Source: Fluviicola sp. (GTDB lineage Bacteria; Bacteroidota; Bacteroidia; Flavobacteriales_D; Crocinitomicaceae). From it: a DNA stretch of 64,000 nucleotides. The notes under the pieces were generated by a model. That model saw nothing but the letters and a program-made list of their open reading frames with translations. It searched no databases and was not told the origin of the DNA. The stretch spans positions 17,234 through 81,233 of the forward strand of contig NZ_JAQSWB010000011.1 in assembly GCF_029266855.1 (NCBI RefSeq), in the 5' to 3' direction. Every line of letters starts with the position of its first letter. The first letter of the stretch is position 1. Shown in pieces: positions 25,028 to 33,115 of the stretch. The translations under genes were made by a program, and so were the position numbers.

Positions 25028-26608
25028 ATGAATAGAAAATACGCCTTTGTTTATCCTGTTTTATTAATGATTTTCTTAGTCATTGGTTTATTGCTGGGAG
25101 CCCGATTAAATCAACCCGCACCTCAGCAGAATTCAGGAAACTATTCCAAAATGCAGGAAATTATCAATTTGCTGGATCGGGAATATGTGGACTCCATTGA
25201 AAGTAAAAAGTTGTTCGAAAAGACAATTTCCGATATGCTTCATGAATTAGATCCGCATTCAAATTACATTCCATACGAAGACCTAAAGGCCGTAAATGAG
25301 CAAATTGACGGGAAATTCGGTGGAATTGGAATCCGTTTTTCGATCATTCGCGATACTTTGTGTGTAACGAACGTTATTCCGAATTCTCCCTCACAAGGAT
25401 CAGGAGTTTTGGCAGGAGATAAAATCCTGATGATCGACGGAAAAAGCATTGCGGGTAAGAAAATTAAAAATGAAGATGTATTGGGTAAGCTAAAAGGGGA
25501 TCCCGATACAAAAGTTAAAATTCAGCTTTACCGGAATAAAAAGAAGATAGAGAAAACGCTCGTTCGCGGAATTATTCCAATTCCTTCCATTGTTTGTTCA
25601 CAGATGCTGGATGAAAAAACGGGATATATTCGCTTAGAAAGTTTCTCTGTTTCAAGTTCGGATGAATTTCATTACGCCGCATCAAAATTGAAGGCGAAGG
25701 GAATGAAAAAACTGATCTTCGATTTGAGAGATAATGGCGGAGGTGTTCTGGATGGCGCAGCTAAGATCGCTGATGAATTTTTACCGGAAGGCAGAAAAAT
25801 CGTAATCATTAAAGGAAAAAAATACCTGAACACTACACGCTACGCAAGAGCAGGAGGACTGTTGGAAAAGATGCCGCTTGTTATTTTGATCAACGAAAAC
25901 TCTGCTTCCGCATCTGAAATTGTTGCCGGTGCTATTCAGGATAACGACCGGGGAACGATCATCGGCCGGAGGTCATTTGGAAAAGGATTGGTTCAGCAGG
26001 ATTTCTCCCTTTCAGATAAAAGTGATGTGCGCTTAACCATTGCAAGATATTACACTCCTTCAGGACGCTGTATTCAAAAACCGTTTGGGAAAAGTTACGA
26101 AGATTACTACCACAGCAACGAACAAAGAAGAGATAACGGAGAATATTTTGCCCCGGATTCTTCTGTTTTTAAGAATTCAAATAAATTCAGAACACTTAAA
26201 GGAAGAACTGTTTATGATGGCGGAGGAATTATGCCGGATATATTTGTTCCCTTAGACACTTCGAATTCCACGATCTATTACCTCACGCTTCGTTATTCCG
26301 GAGCATTTCAGCAGGTTGCTTTTGATTTTGTAGCGAACAAACGAAATTCCTGGTCATCAATCCAGGAGTTTAATGCCAAATTCAATCCTTCGAAGCCGCT
26401 TCTTCAAAAGCTGATTGCAGAAGGCAAAAAATTGGATGTTCCGTTTAATGCCAGCGATTTTACACGCAGTGAAGAATTGATCAAACAAGTGATGAAAGCA
26501 GAGATAGCACGTCAATTATTTATTGAAGAAGGATACTTTTTTATCGTTGCTTCTTACGACAAGGAGGTTCAAAAAGCACTTGCATTTCTGAAAAATTCAG
26601 GTAAATAA
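25028..26608 (+). CDS. S41 C-terminal processing protease
   Basis: 526 residues. An N-terminal membrane anchor (about 7-25) is followed by a PDZ domain (about 90-180), then the S41 catalytic domain with S294 in NSASASE and K319 in FGKGLVQQ, the usual serine-lysine dyad. The C-terminal third is an extension of about 180 residues with no recognised domain. It is probably a periplasmic enzyme that trims or degrades envelope proteins. It starts on the base after the dCMP deaminase stop. Confidence 0.9.
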   Translation: MNRKYAFVYPVLLMIFLVIGLLLGARLNQPAPQQNSGNYSKMQEIINLLDREYVDSIESKKLFEKTISDMLHELDPHSNYIPYEDLKAVNEQIDGKFGGIGIRFSIIRDTLCVTNVIPNSPSQGSGVLAGDKILMIDGKSIAGKKIKNEDVLGKLKGDPDTKVKIQLYRNKKKIEKTLVRGIIPIPSIVCSQMLDEKTGYIRLESFSVSSSDEFHYAASKLKAKGMKKLIFDLRDNGGGVLDGAAKIADEFLPEGRKIVIIKGKKYLNTTRYARAGGLLEKMPLVILINENSASASEIVAGAIQDNDRGTIIGRRSFGKGLVQQDFSLSDKSDVRLTIARYYTPSGRCIQKPFGKSYEDYYHSNEQRRDNGEYFAPDSSVFKNSNKFRTLKGRTVYDGGGIMPDIFVPLDTSNSTIYYLTLRYSGAFQQVAFDFVANKRNSWSSIQEFNAKFNPSKPLLQKLIAEGKKLDVPFNASDFTRSEELIKQVMKAEIARQLFIEEGYFFIVASYDKEVQKALAFLKNSGK

Positions 26609-26627
26609 AATATAACGATCTCATGTG

Positions 26628-26660
26628 TGTCCCTCCGTTCAGGCTATGAATTGGGGGACA
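26628..26660 (+). terminator. Possible terminator after the S41 protease gene
   Basis: TGTCCC pairs with GGGACA, extended by CC/GG past one unpaired T, and a TTGTTTT run follows. The loop is long, so this is moderate evidence. Confidence 0.4.
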
Positions 26661-26718
26661 TACTTGTTTTAAAGAAGGCCAATTGCTCAAAAAATAGTAT
26701 TTTCAATGCATCAATCAC

Positions 26719-28233
26719 ATGTCAATGAAGTATCTCCGATTAGGTGCTGTAAAAAAAGAAAATCCGAATCTTCAATTTCCGCTTTCTGAAGATCAAAAAG
26801 AGGAATTCCTGGAAACATTCAAAAAACTTTTCCCGGATGCTACAGAAATTGACCGGACACAATTTTTGAGTGTCTGTTCAAATCCTAAAGGAATCATTTT
26901 TGCTTCATGGACAGAGGAAAACTCCGGTTTGATCAATACCTTAAAAACGGGGAAATTCACGGAGCTTTTTATCGATTCTTCGAAACTCCGGGAACACGCA
27001 TTATTTGAAGAATACAGGACATTCATCGAACTTTACTTGTTTCCGATCTTCACCGATCAGTTTTCCAGTCTTTCGGAAGAGAATATTCATTTTTTCATGA
27101 GCTATTCCGTCCTATTGCCGGACTACCAGCAGAATTTGGTCCAGGATTCCTTGTCGGACTGGATCTTCAAACAAAAGGAAGAACTGGATGTGACTCTTAA
27201 CAAAGCGAAAAAAGACACTGATCTTCACCGCTTGACAGATACGTTCTTAAGCCCGAATATGTTAAGTGCTTTGGACTTATTGAATGTAAATCATTACCGC
27301 GTTAAAACCCAATTGCTGGAGTTTTTCATGAGCCTGGCTTACCATCCGAAAAGTTCCACGCGTTTCCTCACCTACCTGAGTGGTAAATTAGCAACAATCA
27401 GGTTTACTGAAGAGCACAGGAAGCAATTAAGCAATTTCGGAGCAGATGTAAAAAAAGGCAAAATTGTAGTAGAATCGACTCGTGTATCCTGGCTCCGGCT
27501 GAGCTTGATCATTCTTATTTTACTTGTGTGCGTATCGGGAATCATCGCACTTTTTTTTGTTGAAGCTGATCCGGAAACAGATACGATGCAGGAGCAAACG
27601 GCTTACATGGAATTTAGTAAGGAAGAACGGCTTAAACTGGATTCAATGATCACCGAAATCAAAAGTGAAGAACGCATGGTTGAGGACGCGCAACTGGATT
27701 CTAACCTCCCCTTTGTTGGTGTTGACCTGGTCAAAAAACGCGACTGGAACAATGAGCTTTTCGGGAAATTATATAAACACTGGGGGAATAATGATTCTGT
27801 TCCGTACACCACTTTCTTCACTCAGGGAAAACCGGCAGGTAAGCCATATATTAAAACCAGGGATCTTGACCGGAAAACCGGGGAAATTACTGCAGAATTG
27901 CACAATGAAACGACAATGATGGTGTTATTGGTCGTTTTTCAGAATAACAAAAAAGAACCTGTCTATACCGAATATGTGGAAGCAAAATCAGTGGCCGAAT
28001 GGAAAATAAATATCGGTGATTATTTGTTCGTGCTCCCGGGTAATAAAGCTTCTTCCGATCCTGCATTCGGAGAACTTCCGTTTAAGGAGCTGGACCAGCA
28101 TTTCTTTGAAAATCTGGGGATTTCCTACCGTGTTGATTATTTCAACGGCAAGCGGATCAAACTGGTTTGGGAAAACCTGGGGAACAATGAATCGTATCTG
28201 GTGGATTTGTCGGGTGTTTTGATAAAAGAATAG
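26719..28233 (+). CDS. Unknown protein with one central membrane helix
   Basis: 504 residues. About 250 residues, soluble and mostly helical, precede a single membrane segment (about 258-280, LSLIILILLVCVSGIIALFF). A second domain of about 220 residues follows with aromatic and acidic content. There is no signal peptide, so by the positive-inside rule the N-terminal part is probably cytoplasmic and the C-terminal part periplasmic. I recognise no family. The layout would suit a transmembrane signalling or assembly protein, but that is only inference. ATG at 26719 or 26725 could both start it. Confidence 0.7.
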   Translation: MSMKYLRLGAVKKENPNLQFPLSEDQKEEFLETFKKLFPDATEIDRTQFLSVCSNPKGIIFASWTEENSGLINTLKTGKFTELFIDSSKLREHALFEEYRTFIELYLFPIFTDQFSSLSEENIHFFMSYSVLLPDYQQNLVQDSLSDWIFKQKEELDVTLNKAKKDTDLHRLTDTFLSPNMLSALDLLNVNHYRVKTQLLEFFMSLAYHPKSSTRFLTYLSGKLATIRFTEEHRKQLSNFGADVKKGKIVVESTRVSWLRLSLIILILLVCVSGIIALFFVEADPETDTMQEQTAYMEFSKEERLKLDSMITEIKSEERMVEDAQLDSNLPFVGVDLVKKRDWNNELFGKLYKHWGNNDSVPYTTFFTQGKPAGKPYIKTRDLDRKTGEITAELHNETTMMVLLVVFQNNKKEPVYTEYVEAKSVAEWKINIGDYLFVLPGNKASSDPAFGELPFKELDQHFFENLGISYRVDYFNGKRIKLVWENLGNNESYLVDLSGVLIKE

Positions 28234-28342
28234 ACTTCGGTTGCCATTGACGCTTCGGTCAAGGTTTTCAACGCTCAGTCGCCCTTAAAAATTTCCTATG
28301 GTACAAAATGTAGTAAGCATAGTCGAAGACAACTTTTTGAAC

Positions 28343-28445
28343 AAAAAGAAGAGAGACCGGAAATAAGCCTCTCTTCACACGCTACCTAACTAAACCTAAC
28401 TACTACTACTTATACTCTTCTAACGCAGGTAATATCGTTTTGGTA
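28343..28445 (-). ncRNA. Candidate small RNA A ending in a terminator
   Basis: Read on the minus strand, a hairpin GAAGAGAG/CTCTCTTC (28348-28355 with 28369-28376) is followed by TTTTT, a typical intrinsic terminator. Just before it lies ATAAGTAGTAGTAG followed by TTAGG (plus coordinates 28395-28413), a motif shared with element B. The 5' end near 28445 is an estimate. I see no exact promoter match (TACACTTTTC is the nearest). It could instead be the 3' end of an unseen transcript. Confidence 0.4.
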
Positions 28446-28601
28446 CATGTGAAAAGTGTAATTAACGTCTTTTAACTAATCCTATAGGGGAGTAGAACAT
28501 TAAACCAGGATCTTAAAATTTTGATATTCTTCCATTTACCAGATCTTGTCCCGAAAGTGTAAAATTGTAAGAGAATAAAATGAAGGGGAGTTTTGAAGTT
28601 A

Positions 28602-28730
28602 CTAAAAACAACAAGAGAGAAACGGGCGTTTCTCTCTTGTTCCAACCTAAACTACTACTACTTATGAAAACTAACCTCTAACCTCATTACAAATAACGTA
28701 CCAAAGTATTTTATCTGTTTCTGCTGTTAG
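28602..28730 (-). ncRNA. Candidate small RNA B with promoter and strong terminator
   Basis: A perfect 15-base stem (28610-28624 with 28627-28641) is followed on the minus strand by a run of Ts, a strong intrinsic terminator. Upstream is the motif shared with element A (28646-28665). Upstream of that is an exact TATCTTTG box on the minus strand at 28744-28737. The predicted transcript is about 130 bases. It contains only a nine-codon open frame ending at the shared TAGTAGTAG. The family is not recognised with confidence. Confidence 0.45.
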
Positions 28731-28736
28731 CGTATA

Positions 28737-28744
28737 CAAAGATA
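28737..28744 (-). promoter_or_regulatory. -7 box TATCTTTG on the minus strand, candidate small RNA B
   Basis: A full match to TAnnTTTG in an intergenic region, pointing away from metF toward the hairpin and T-run of element B. Confidence 0.45.
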
Positions 28745-28843
28745 ACGGACGCATTTCGATTTTGTTTCATAATAAAGTTCTTTTTAACATTATTTGCCAA
28801 ACGTGATTTTTAGCGAAATGGGCATGTAAGATAAGATTTCATG

Positions 28844-28851
28844 TATCTTTG
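28844..28851 (+). promoter_or_regulatory. -7 box TATCTTTG of metF
   Basis: A full match to TAnnTTTG, 32 bases before the ATG at 28884. No SAM-riboswitch-like structure fits in the short leader. Confidence 0.55.
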
Positions 28852-28883
28852 ACGTCGAATTATAATATTTCCTCTCTGAAGGC

Positions 28884-29834
28884 ATGAAAGTTATCGATCA
28901 TTTAAACGCAGCGAAAGACACGCTATTTTCTTTTGAAATTCTCCCTCCGTTAAAAGGAGCGAATATTCAATCTATTTACGATGGAATTGATCCCTTGATG
29001 GAATTCAAACCGAAATACATCAACGTAACCTATCATCGTGAAGAATTCATCTACAAAGAACGCGAGAAAGGTCTCCTTGAAAAGATCGCAATCCGCAAAA
29101 GACCGGGAACGGTTGGTATCTGTGCAGCTATCATGAACAAGTATGATATAGATGCAGTTCCTCATTTAATTTGCGGCGGATTCTCGCGGGAAGAAACCGA
29201 AAACGCTTTGATCGATTTGCAGTTCCTGGGAATTGACAATGTATTGGCTTTGCGCGGTGACTCCATCAAAACGGAATCTACTTTCAAACCGGATCCGGAA
29301 GGACACAAATACGCAGTTGAGCTGATCAACCAGATCTCGGAAATGAATAAGGGAAATTATTTGGTGGATGATATTCAATTGGCCCCAACTGATTTTTGTA
29401 TCGGTGCAGCAGGTTATCCTGAAAAGCATTTTGAAGCAATGAACCTGAGTACGGATTTGCATTATTTGAAAGCAAAGGTGGACGCAGGAGCAGAATACAT
29501 TGTTACCCAAATGTTTTTTAACAACCAAAAATATTTTGAATTTGTAGACGCTTGCCGTGCTATTGGAATTACAGTTCCGATCATTCCGGGGATTAAACCG
29601 ATCACAACTTTGAACCATATTTCTTTCTTACCGAAAGTGTTTCACATCGACCTTCCAGAAGAACTGAGCAAGGACCTGATCAAATGCAAAACCAATAAAG
29701 AAGTCTTCGAGGTCGGTGTTGCATGGGGAATCCATCAGTCACAGGAACTTAAAAAGGCAAAAGTGCCTGTCATCCATTATTATACTATGTCAACCTCTGA
29801 AAGCGTCAAAACGATTGCAGAGAAAATATTCTAA
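28884..29834 (+). CDS. metF: Methylenetetrahydrofolate reductase
   Basis: Reduces 5,10-methylene-THF to 5-methyl-THF with FAD, supplying the methyl group for methionine. 316 residues, the usual bacterial MetF size (no regulatory domain). The TIM-barrel opening is FSFEILPP with the catalytic-type Glu 18. NVLALRGD and the late PGIKPIT are typical. It is cytoplasmic. The glycine cleavage P protein at 45709 in the same window feeds the same one-carbon pool. It is followed 2 bases later by a secreted protein gene. Confidence 0.93.
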   Translation: MKVIDHLNAAKDTLFSFEILPPLKGANIQSIYDGIDPLMEFKPKYINVTYHREEFIYKEREKGLLEKIAIRKRPGTVGICAAIMNKYDIDAVPHLICGGFSREETENALIDLQFLGIDNVLALRGDSIKTESTFKPDPEGHKYAVELINQISEMNKGNYLVDDIQLAPTDFCIGAAGYPEKHFEAMNLSTDLHYLKAKVDAGAEYIVTQMFFNNQKYFEFVDACRAIGITVPIIPGIKPITTLNHISFLPKVFHIDLPEELSKDLIKCKTNKEVFEVGVAWGIHQSQELKKAKVPVIHYYTMSTSESVKTIAEKIF

Positions 29835-29836
29835 CT

Positions 29837-30382
29837 ATGAGAAAATCACTTTTAAGTTTTCTGTTTTTAAGTATTTGCCTGTTTGCATCAGCACAGGCAA
29901 AGTTCCCGCCTTTAAAACTAACCAATGCGTTAATCGTTAGCCATTTAGACAAGGAAGCAGATCAGTTTTCCTTGGAAATTGCAGTTTCCGACGTGCTTTC
30001 CAGATGCAAGGTAAAAAATACCGTTTCCTTAAACGTTTTAAAAGCAGGTGGAGATCCGCAGGTACTGATGACAGATTCGCTTAACCGCATATTGAACGCA
30101 AAGGGAATCAATACCCTGATGTTAGTTTCGGTAAGGGGCTTCGACAATCGATTCAAACCATCAAGCGGAAACATGACTTTAGCGGAAGATTTGGCAGCCG
30201 ATAACTTATTCCCGATCTACAAGGAAGATATTGTTTCTGTAACATTTGAATTTCACTTTTACCGTGACGGGAAATTGGTTTACGCCGACTTGTTGAAAAT
30301 CGGAGGAGTTAACTCCCGGGATAAGGTACTGAGAAAGCTACGTAAAAAACTAGCTAAAAAGGTTGTAAAAGATTGGATGTAA
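29837..30382 (+). CDS. Secreted protein of unknown function
   Basis: 181 residues with a clear signal peptide (LSFLFLSICLFASAQ). The mature part alternates strand and helix (LIVSHLDKEADQFSLEIAV, INTLMLVSVRG) and ends in a strongly basic helix (LRKLRKKLAKKVVKDW). It is probably periplasmic. It starts 2 bases after the metF stop, so it is likely cotranscribed, although no metabolic link is evident. Confidence 0.6.
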   Translation: MRKSLLSFLFLSICLFASAQAKFPPLKLTNALIVSHLDKEADQFSLEIAVSDVLSRCKVKNTVSLNVLKAGGDPQVLMTDSLNRILNAKGINTLMLVSVRGFDNRFKPSSGNMTLAEDLAADNLFPIYKEDIVSVTFEFHFYRDGKLVYADLLKIGGVNSRDKVLRKLRKKLAKKVVKDWM

Positions 30383-30384
30383 TT

Positions 30385-30405
30385 CGTTCGAATTTATTTC
30401 GAACG
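30385..30405. terminator. Bidirectional hairpin between convergent genes
   Basis: A perfect 8-base stem (CGTTCGAA with TTCGAACG) has a 5-base loop. It overlaps the last codons of the minus-strand gene that stops at 30394. Confidence 0.65.
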
Positions 30406-30966
30406 TTTGCTATATTCTTTTTTTGCTAACTCAATTGCTGCTTGTACAATTTCGTTTTCCGGATCGTGAATAAGATAATAGTCAAAGTCAGCGATTGCGT
30501 CGGAAAGTAAGTTGAGTTTCAAATAGGATATCCCGCGTTTCTCATAGATTTCAATATCGTATTTGGAATAAGGAGCAGCAAGTGAAAATAAACGAATGGC
30601 TTCCAGGTAATCCTGTTTTTCAAAAGCTTCGATGGCTTCCTTTTTCAAGGTTAAGAATCCTGCTTCACGCGCAATCTTAGCAGTTTTAATTTTTAAAAAC
30701 TGTGCTATTTCATTGAGTTGATTTTCGGTGATTTCTTCATGACCGATACAAATAAGTTCATCAAATTCTTCGTCGAATTCCGAACAGGCACTTTTGACAT
30801 CAAATTGGTGCAATTTGTCCATTGAAGGAACATTGGTTGTGGACCAAAAGCGCTGCACCAGAATTTGGTTCGCAGAAAATTCCAACAGCTGAAACAAGTA
30901 ATAAAGCGAATCATGACGAAAGTAAAAGTACGTTCCGATCGGTAATATTTCCACGGCAGATTTCAT
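30394..30966 (-). CDS. Hypothetical cytoplasmic protein with C-terminal TPRs
   Basis: 190 residues with no signal peptide. The N-terminal 100 residues form an unrecognised domain (ILPIGTYFYFRHD, then an acidic stretch SEFDEEFDEL). The last 85 look like two TPR units (AIEAFEKQDYLEAIRLFSLA and YLKLNLLSDAIADFDYYL). It is a minus-strand gene convergent with the metF operon. A weak -7-like TACCTTTC lies 4 bases before the ATG. The function is unknown. Confidence 0.6.
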   Translation of the reverse strand: MKSAVEILPIGTYFYFRHDSLYYLFQLLEFSANQILVQRFWSTTNVPSMDKLHQFDVKSACSEFDEEFDELICIGHEEITENQLNEIAQFLKIKTAKIAREAGFLTLKKEAIEAFEKQDYLEAIRLFSLAAPYSKYDIEIYEKRGISYLKLNLLSDAIADFDYYLIHDPENEIVQAAIELAKKEYSKRSK

Positions 30967-30983
30967 ACCTGAAAGGTACGGAT

Positions 30984-31607
30984 TTAGTTAGAAAAACGAA
31001 GCCCTTTACCAAAACGTGTTCCTACACTGAATCCTAAGTAATAGCCGCGTGCATGGTGAGAAAATGGGTGATCGAATTTTTTGGTTGATAATTCAATGCC
31101 GAAAGCAAATTTGCTAAAATTGAATTTCACTTCTCCTGAAAAATAAGGATAGAATTCCAAACGAGAATTTATAATATCATCTATTGACGCAATAACTCCT
31201 GCATGGAACATTGGTTCAATAGAATTCGCTTTTTTAGCTTTCATAGCAAAATGTTTTCCAATACCAATGGAGGGAAGCACAGTGTAAGCACCAAAGGGAT
31301 TGGCGAATAATATCCCAAACCGTAGATAAGTCAATCTTAAAATAACGGGTTTAGGTCCTTTTCCGAAATAGAAATTGTTCCCGATCCTAAAATTGGTTGT
31401 ACCTCCCCACCCTATATTGCTTTTTCCATTAGACGCATAATTGCTCATAACTACTGCGAAGGAACCATCTAAAAAGAAACGATTCAAACCACGTTCTCCG
31501 ATTAGCAATTCATCTTCCAGCACTTCAGGTTTTTTGAGCACATCGTCTGTTTGAGCAAAAGAGTTCAGAGTAAAATTAAGGATGGCAATGAAAAATAGGA
31601 TCTTCAT
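30984..31607 (-). CDS. Putative outer-membrane beta-barrel protein
   Basis: 207 residues from the ATG at 31607, which gives a signal peptide (KILFFIAILNFTLNSFAQ); the ATG-like start at 31637 adds 10 residues. After a short acidic segment the chain alternates short aromatic strands (GGTTNFRIGNNFYFG, RLTYLRFGILF, FYPYFSGEVKFNFS, GYYLGFSVGTRFG), the pattern of an 8-10 strand barrel. No family name can be given. It is followed by the TPR protein gene 17 bases downstream on the same strand. Confidence 0.6.
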   Translation of the reverse strand: MKILFFIAILNFTLNSFAQTDDVLKKPEVLEDELLIGERGLNRFFLDGSFAVVMSNYASNGKSNIGWGGTTNFRIGNNFYFGKGPKPVILRLTYLRFGILFANPFGAYTVLPSIGIGKHFAMKAKKANSIEPMFHAGVIASIDDIINSRLEFYPYFSGEVKFNFSKFAFGIELSTKKFDHPFSHHARGYYLGFSVGTRFGKGLRFSN

Positions 31608-31660
31608 AAATTTAGGTTGATGGGAAAATTCAACCAAATGTAGATAATAATTTCATATAG

Positions 31661-32965
31661 TTAGAGCATGATCCGATCCAGGGCATTAATAAACAACTGT
31701 GCAGCTTTTTCCAAGATCTCATCCGTATGCGCCTGGGAAATGAAACCAACTTCGTATCCGCTTGGTCCCATATAAAATCCTTCTTCCAGTAATGCTTTGT
31801 GCAAGTGTTTGAAGTTGGTCATATCCGGGTTGATTTCCTCTGCTGCATGAATGTGTTTGGAATTGTCAAATGAAATCCAGAAAATAGAACCGATCGTTAC
31901 CAATTCAAAAACGTATCCTTTTGCTTTTGCATGCGCATTAATTGCATCCGTAAACAGTTTTGTTCTTCGCTCCTGGTCTTCGTAAAAACCCGGTTTACTT
32001 AATTCTGTCAGCTGTGCCAATCCTGCAGCCATTGCAACCGGGTTTCCGGATAATGTTCCGGCTTGATAAACCGGTCCGTCAGGGGCAACACATGCCATGA
32101 TTTCTTTTTTCGCGCCATAAGCTCCAACGGGTAAACCACCGCCAATAATTTTCCCGTATGTGACCAAATCAGGAGTAATTCCATATAATTCAGCTGCACC
32201 GGAAAAAGCAACACGGAAACCGGAAATTACTTCATCGAAGAACAACAATGCTCCATGTTTCGTACAGGTTTCACGGAGTTCCTTTAAGAAACTTAACTCT
32301 TGCAGCAACAAGCCGTTATTTGCAGGAATCGGTTCGATGATCACACAGGAAATCTCATTTCCAAACTGCTCAAAGCAGCTTTTCAAAGCTTCGGAATCGT
32401 TCAGAGGCAAAACCAATGTTTCATTCGCAAATGCTTCAGGAACTCCAGCGCTGGAAGTATTTCCAAAAGTAACTAATCCGGAGCCGGCTTTTACCAATAA
32501 AGAATCACTGTGTCCGTGATAACATCCTTCGAATTTTACAATCTTGTTTCTCCCGGTATAACCTCTTGCCAATCGAATGGCTGACATCACAGCTTCTGTT
32601 CCTGAACTTGTAAAACGAATCTTATCAATAAACGGATTCTTTGAAAGGATCAATTCTGCCAATTCATTTTCCAAACGGGTTGGCGCTCCGAAACTTGCTC
32701 CGTTTTTTAAAGCAGCAACAATTCCTGCATATACTTCCGGATGATTGTGACCCAAAATAAGCGGTCCCCAGCTTCCGCAAAAATCGATGAATTCATTATC
32801 ATCTTCGTCCCAAATTAAAGCTCCATCACCTTTTTTAATAAATAAAGGAGAACCCTCCACAGATTTAAATGCTCTTACCGGCGAGTTTACTCCTCCGGGA
32901 AAGTAATTTTTCGCTTTTTCATAAAGTGCTTCGGAGTTTGATCTGTTCAGTTTATTTGCAGCCAT
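31661..32965 (-). CDS. hemL: Glutamate-1-semialdehyde 2,1-aminomutase
   Basis: A PLP enzyme converting glutamate-1-semialdehyde to 5-aminolevulinate in haem synthesis by the C5 route. 434 residues. Motifs are FPGGVNSPVRAF near the N-terminus, SSGTEAVMSAIRLAR, DEVISGFR, and the PLP lysine K272 in VTYGKIIGGG. It is cytoplasmic. A promoter box lies just upstream on the minus strand. It is divergent from kynU. Confidence 0.95.
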   Translation of the reverse strand: MAANKLNRSNSEALYEKAKNYFPGGVNSPVRAFKSVEGSPLFIKKGDGALIWDEDDNEFIDFCGSWGPLILGHNHPEVYAGIVAALKNGASFGAPTRLENELAELILSKNPFIDKIRFTSSGTEAVMSAIRLARGYTGRNKIVKFEGCYHGHSDSLLVKAGSGLVTFGNTSSAGVPEAFANETLVLPLNDSEALKSCFEQFGNEISCVIIEPIPANNGLLLQELSFLKELRETCTKHGALLFFDEVISGFRVAFSGAAELYGITPDLVTYGKIIGGGLPVGAYGAKKEIMACVAPDGPVYQAGTLSGNPVAMAAGLAQLTELSKPGFYEDQERRTKLFTDAINAHAKAKGYVFELVTIGSIFWISFDNSKHIHAAEEINPDMTNFKHLHKALLEEGFYMGPSGYEVGFISQAHTDEILEKAAQLFINALDRIML

Positions 32966-32989
32966 TGCGACGAGATTTTAATTTGAGGC

Positions 32990-32997
32990 AAAATTAC
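32990..32997 (-). promoter_or_regulatory. -7 box TAATTTTG of hemL
   Basis: A full match to TAnnTTTG on the minus strand, 24 bases before the hemL ATG at 32965. Confidence 0.5.
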
Positions 32998-33015
32998 GAA
33001 TTAAAACAACCGGAA

Positions 33016-33045
33016 CTTTGTGTTCTTAGTATCCTTGCGGTTAAA
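33016..33045. repeat. Repeat of the CTTTGTG...TTGCGGTTAAA type
   Basis: The bases CTTTGTGTTCTTAGT and TCCTTGCGGTTAAA resemble a degenerate repeat seen in many bacterial genomes. A related copy in the opposite sense lies at 34403-34467, on the other side of kynU. Confidence 0.4.
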
Positions 33046-33062
33046 AAAAGGGGAAGATTGGT

Positions 33063-33070
33063 TATATTTG
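33063..33070 (+). promoter_or_regulatory. -7 box TATATTTG of kynU
   Basis: A full match to TAnnTTTG. It lies inside the longest possible reading frame of kynU, which supports the downstream start at 33116. Confidence 0.5.
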
Positions 33071-33115
33071 GAACATATTTTTTACCCGTTCTCAATTGAA
33101 CAATCGATTTATCAG

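Larger units (their letters stand above)
28234..28883. other. 650-base intergenic region with two related structured elements
   Basis: No protein gene is convincing here. It holds two elements of shared design (listed as ncRNA candidates on the minus strand) and, at the right end, the metF promoter. Confidence 0.5.

Noticed and set aside
28844..28883. Possible SAM riboswitch before metF
   Set aside because: The leader after the -7 box is about 30 bases, too short for any known SAM aptamer.
33020..33115. Upstream extension of kynU by 32 codons
   Set aside because: It crosses a repeat element and the TATATTTG promoter box, and the family start fits the ATG at 33116.
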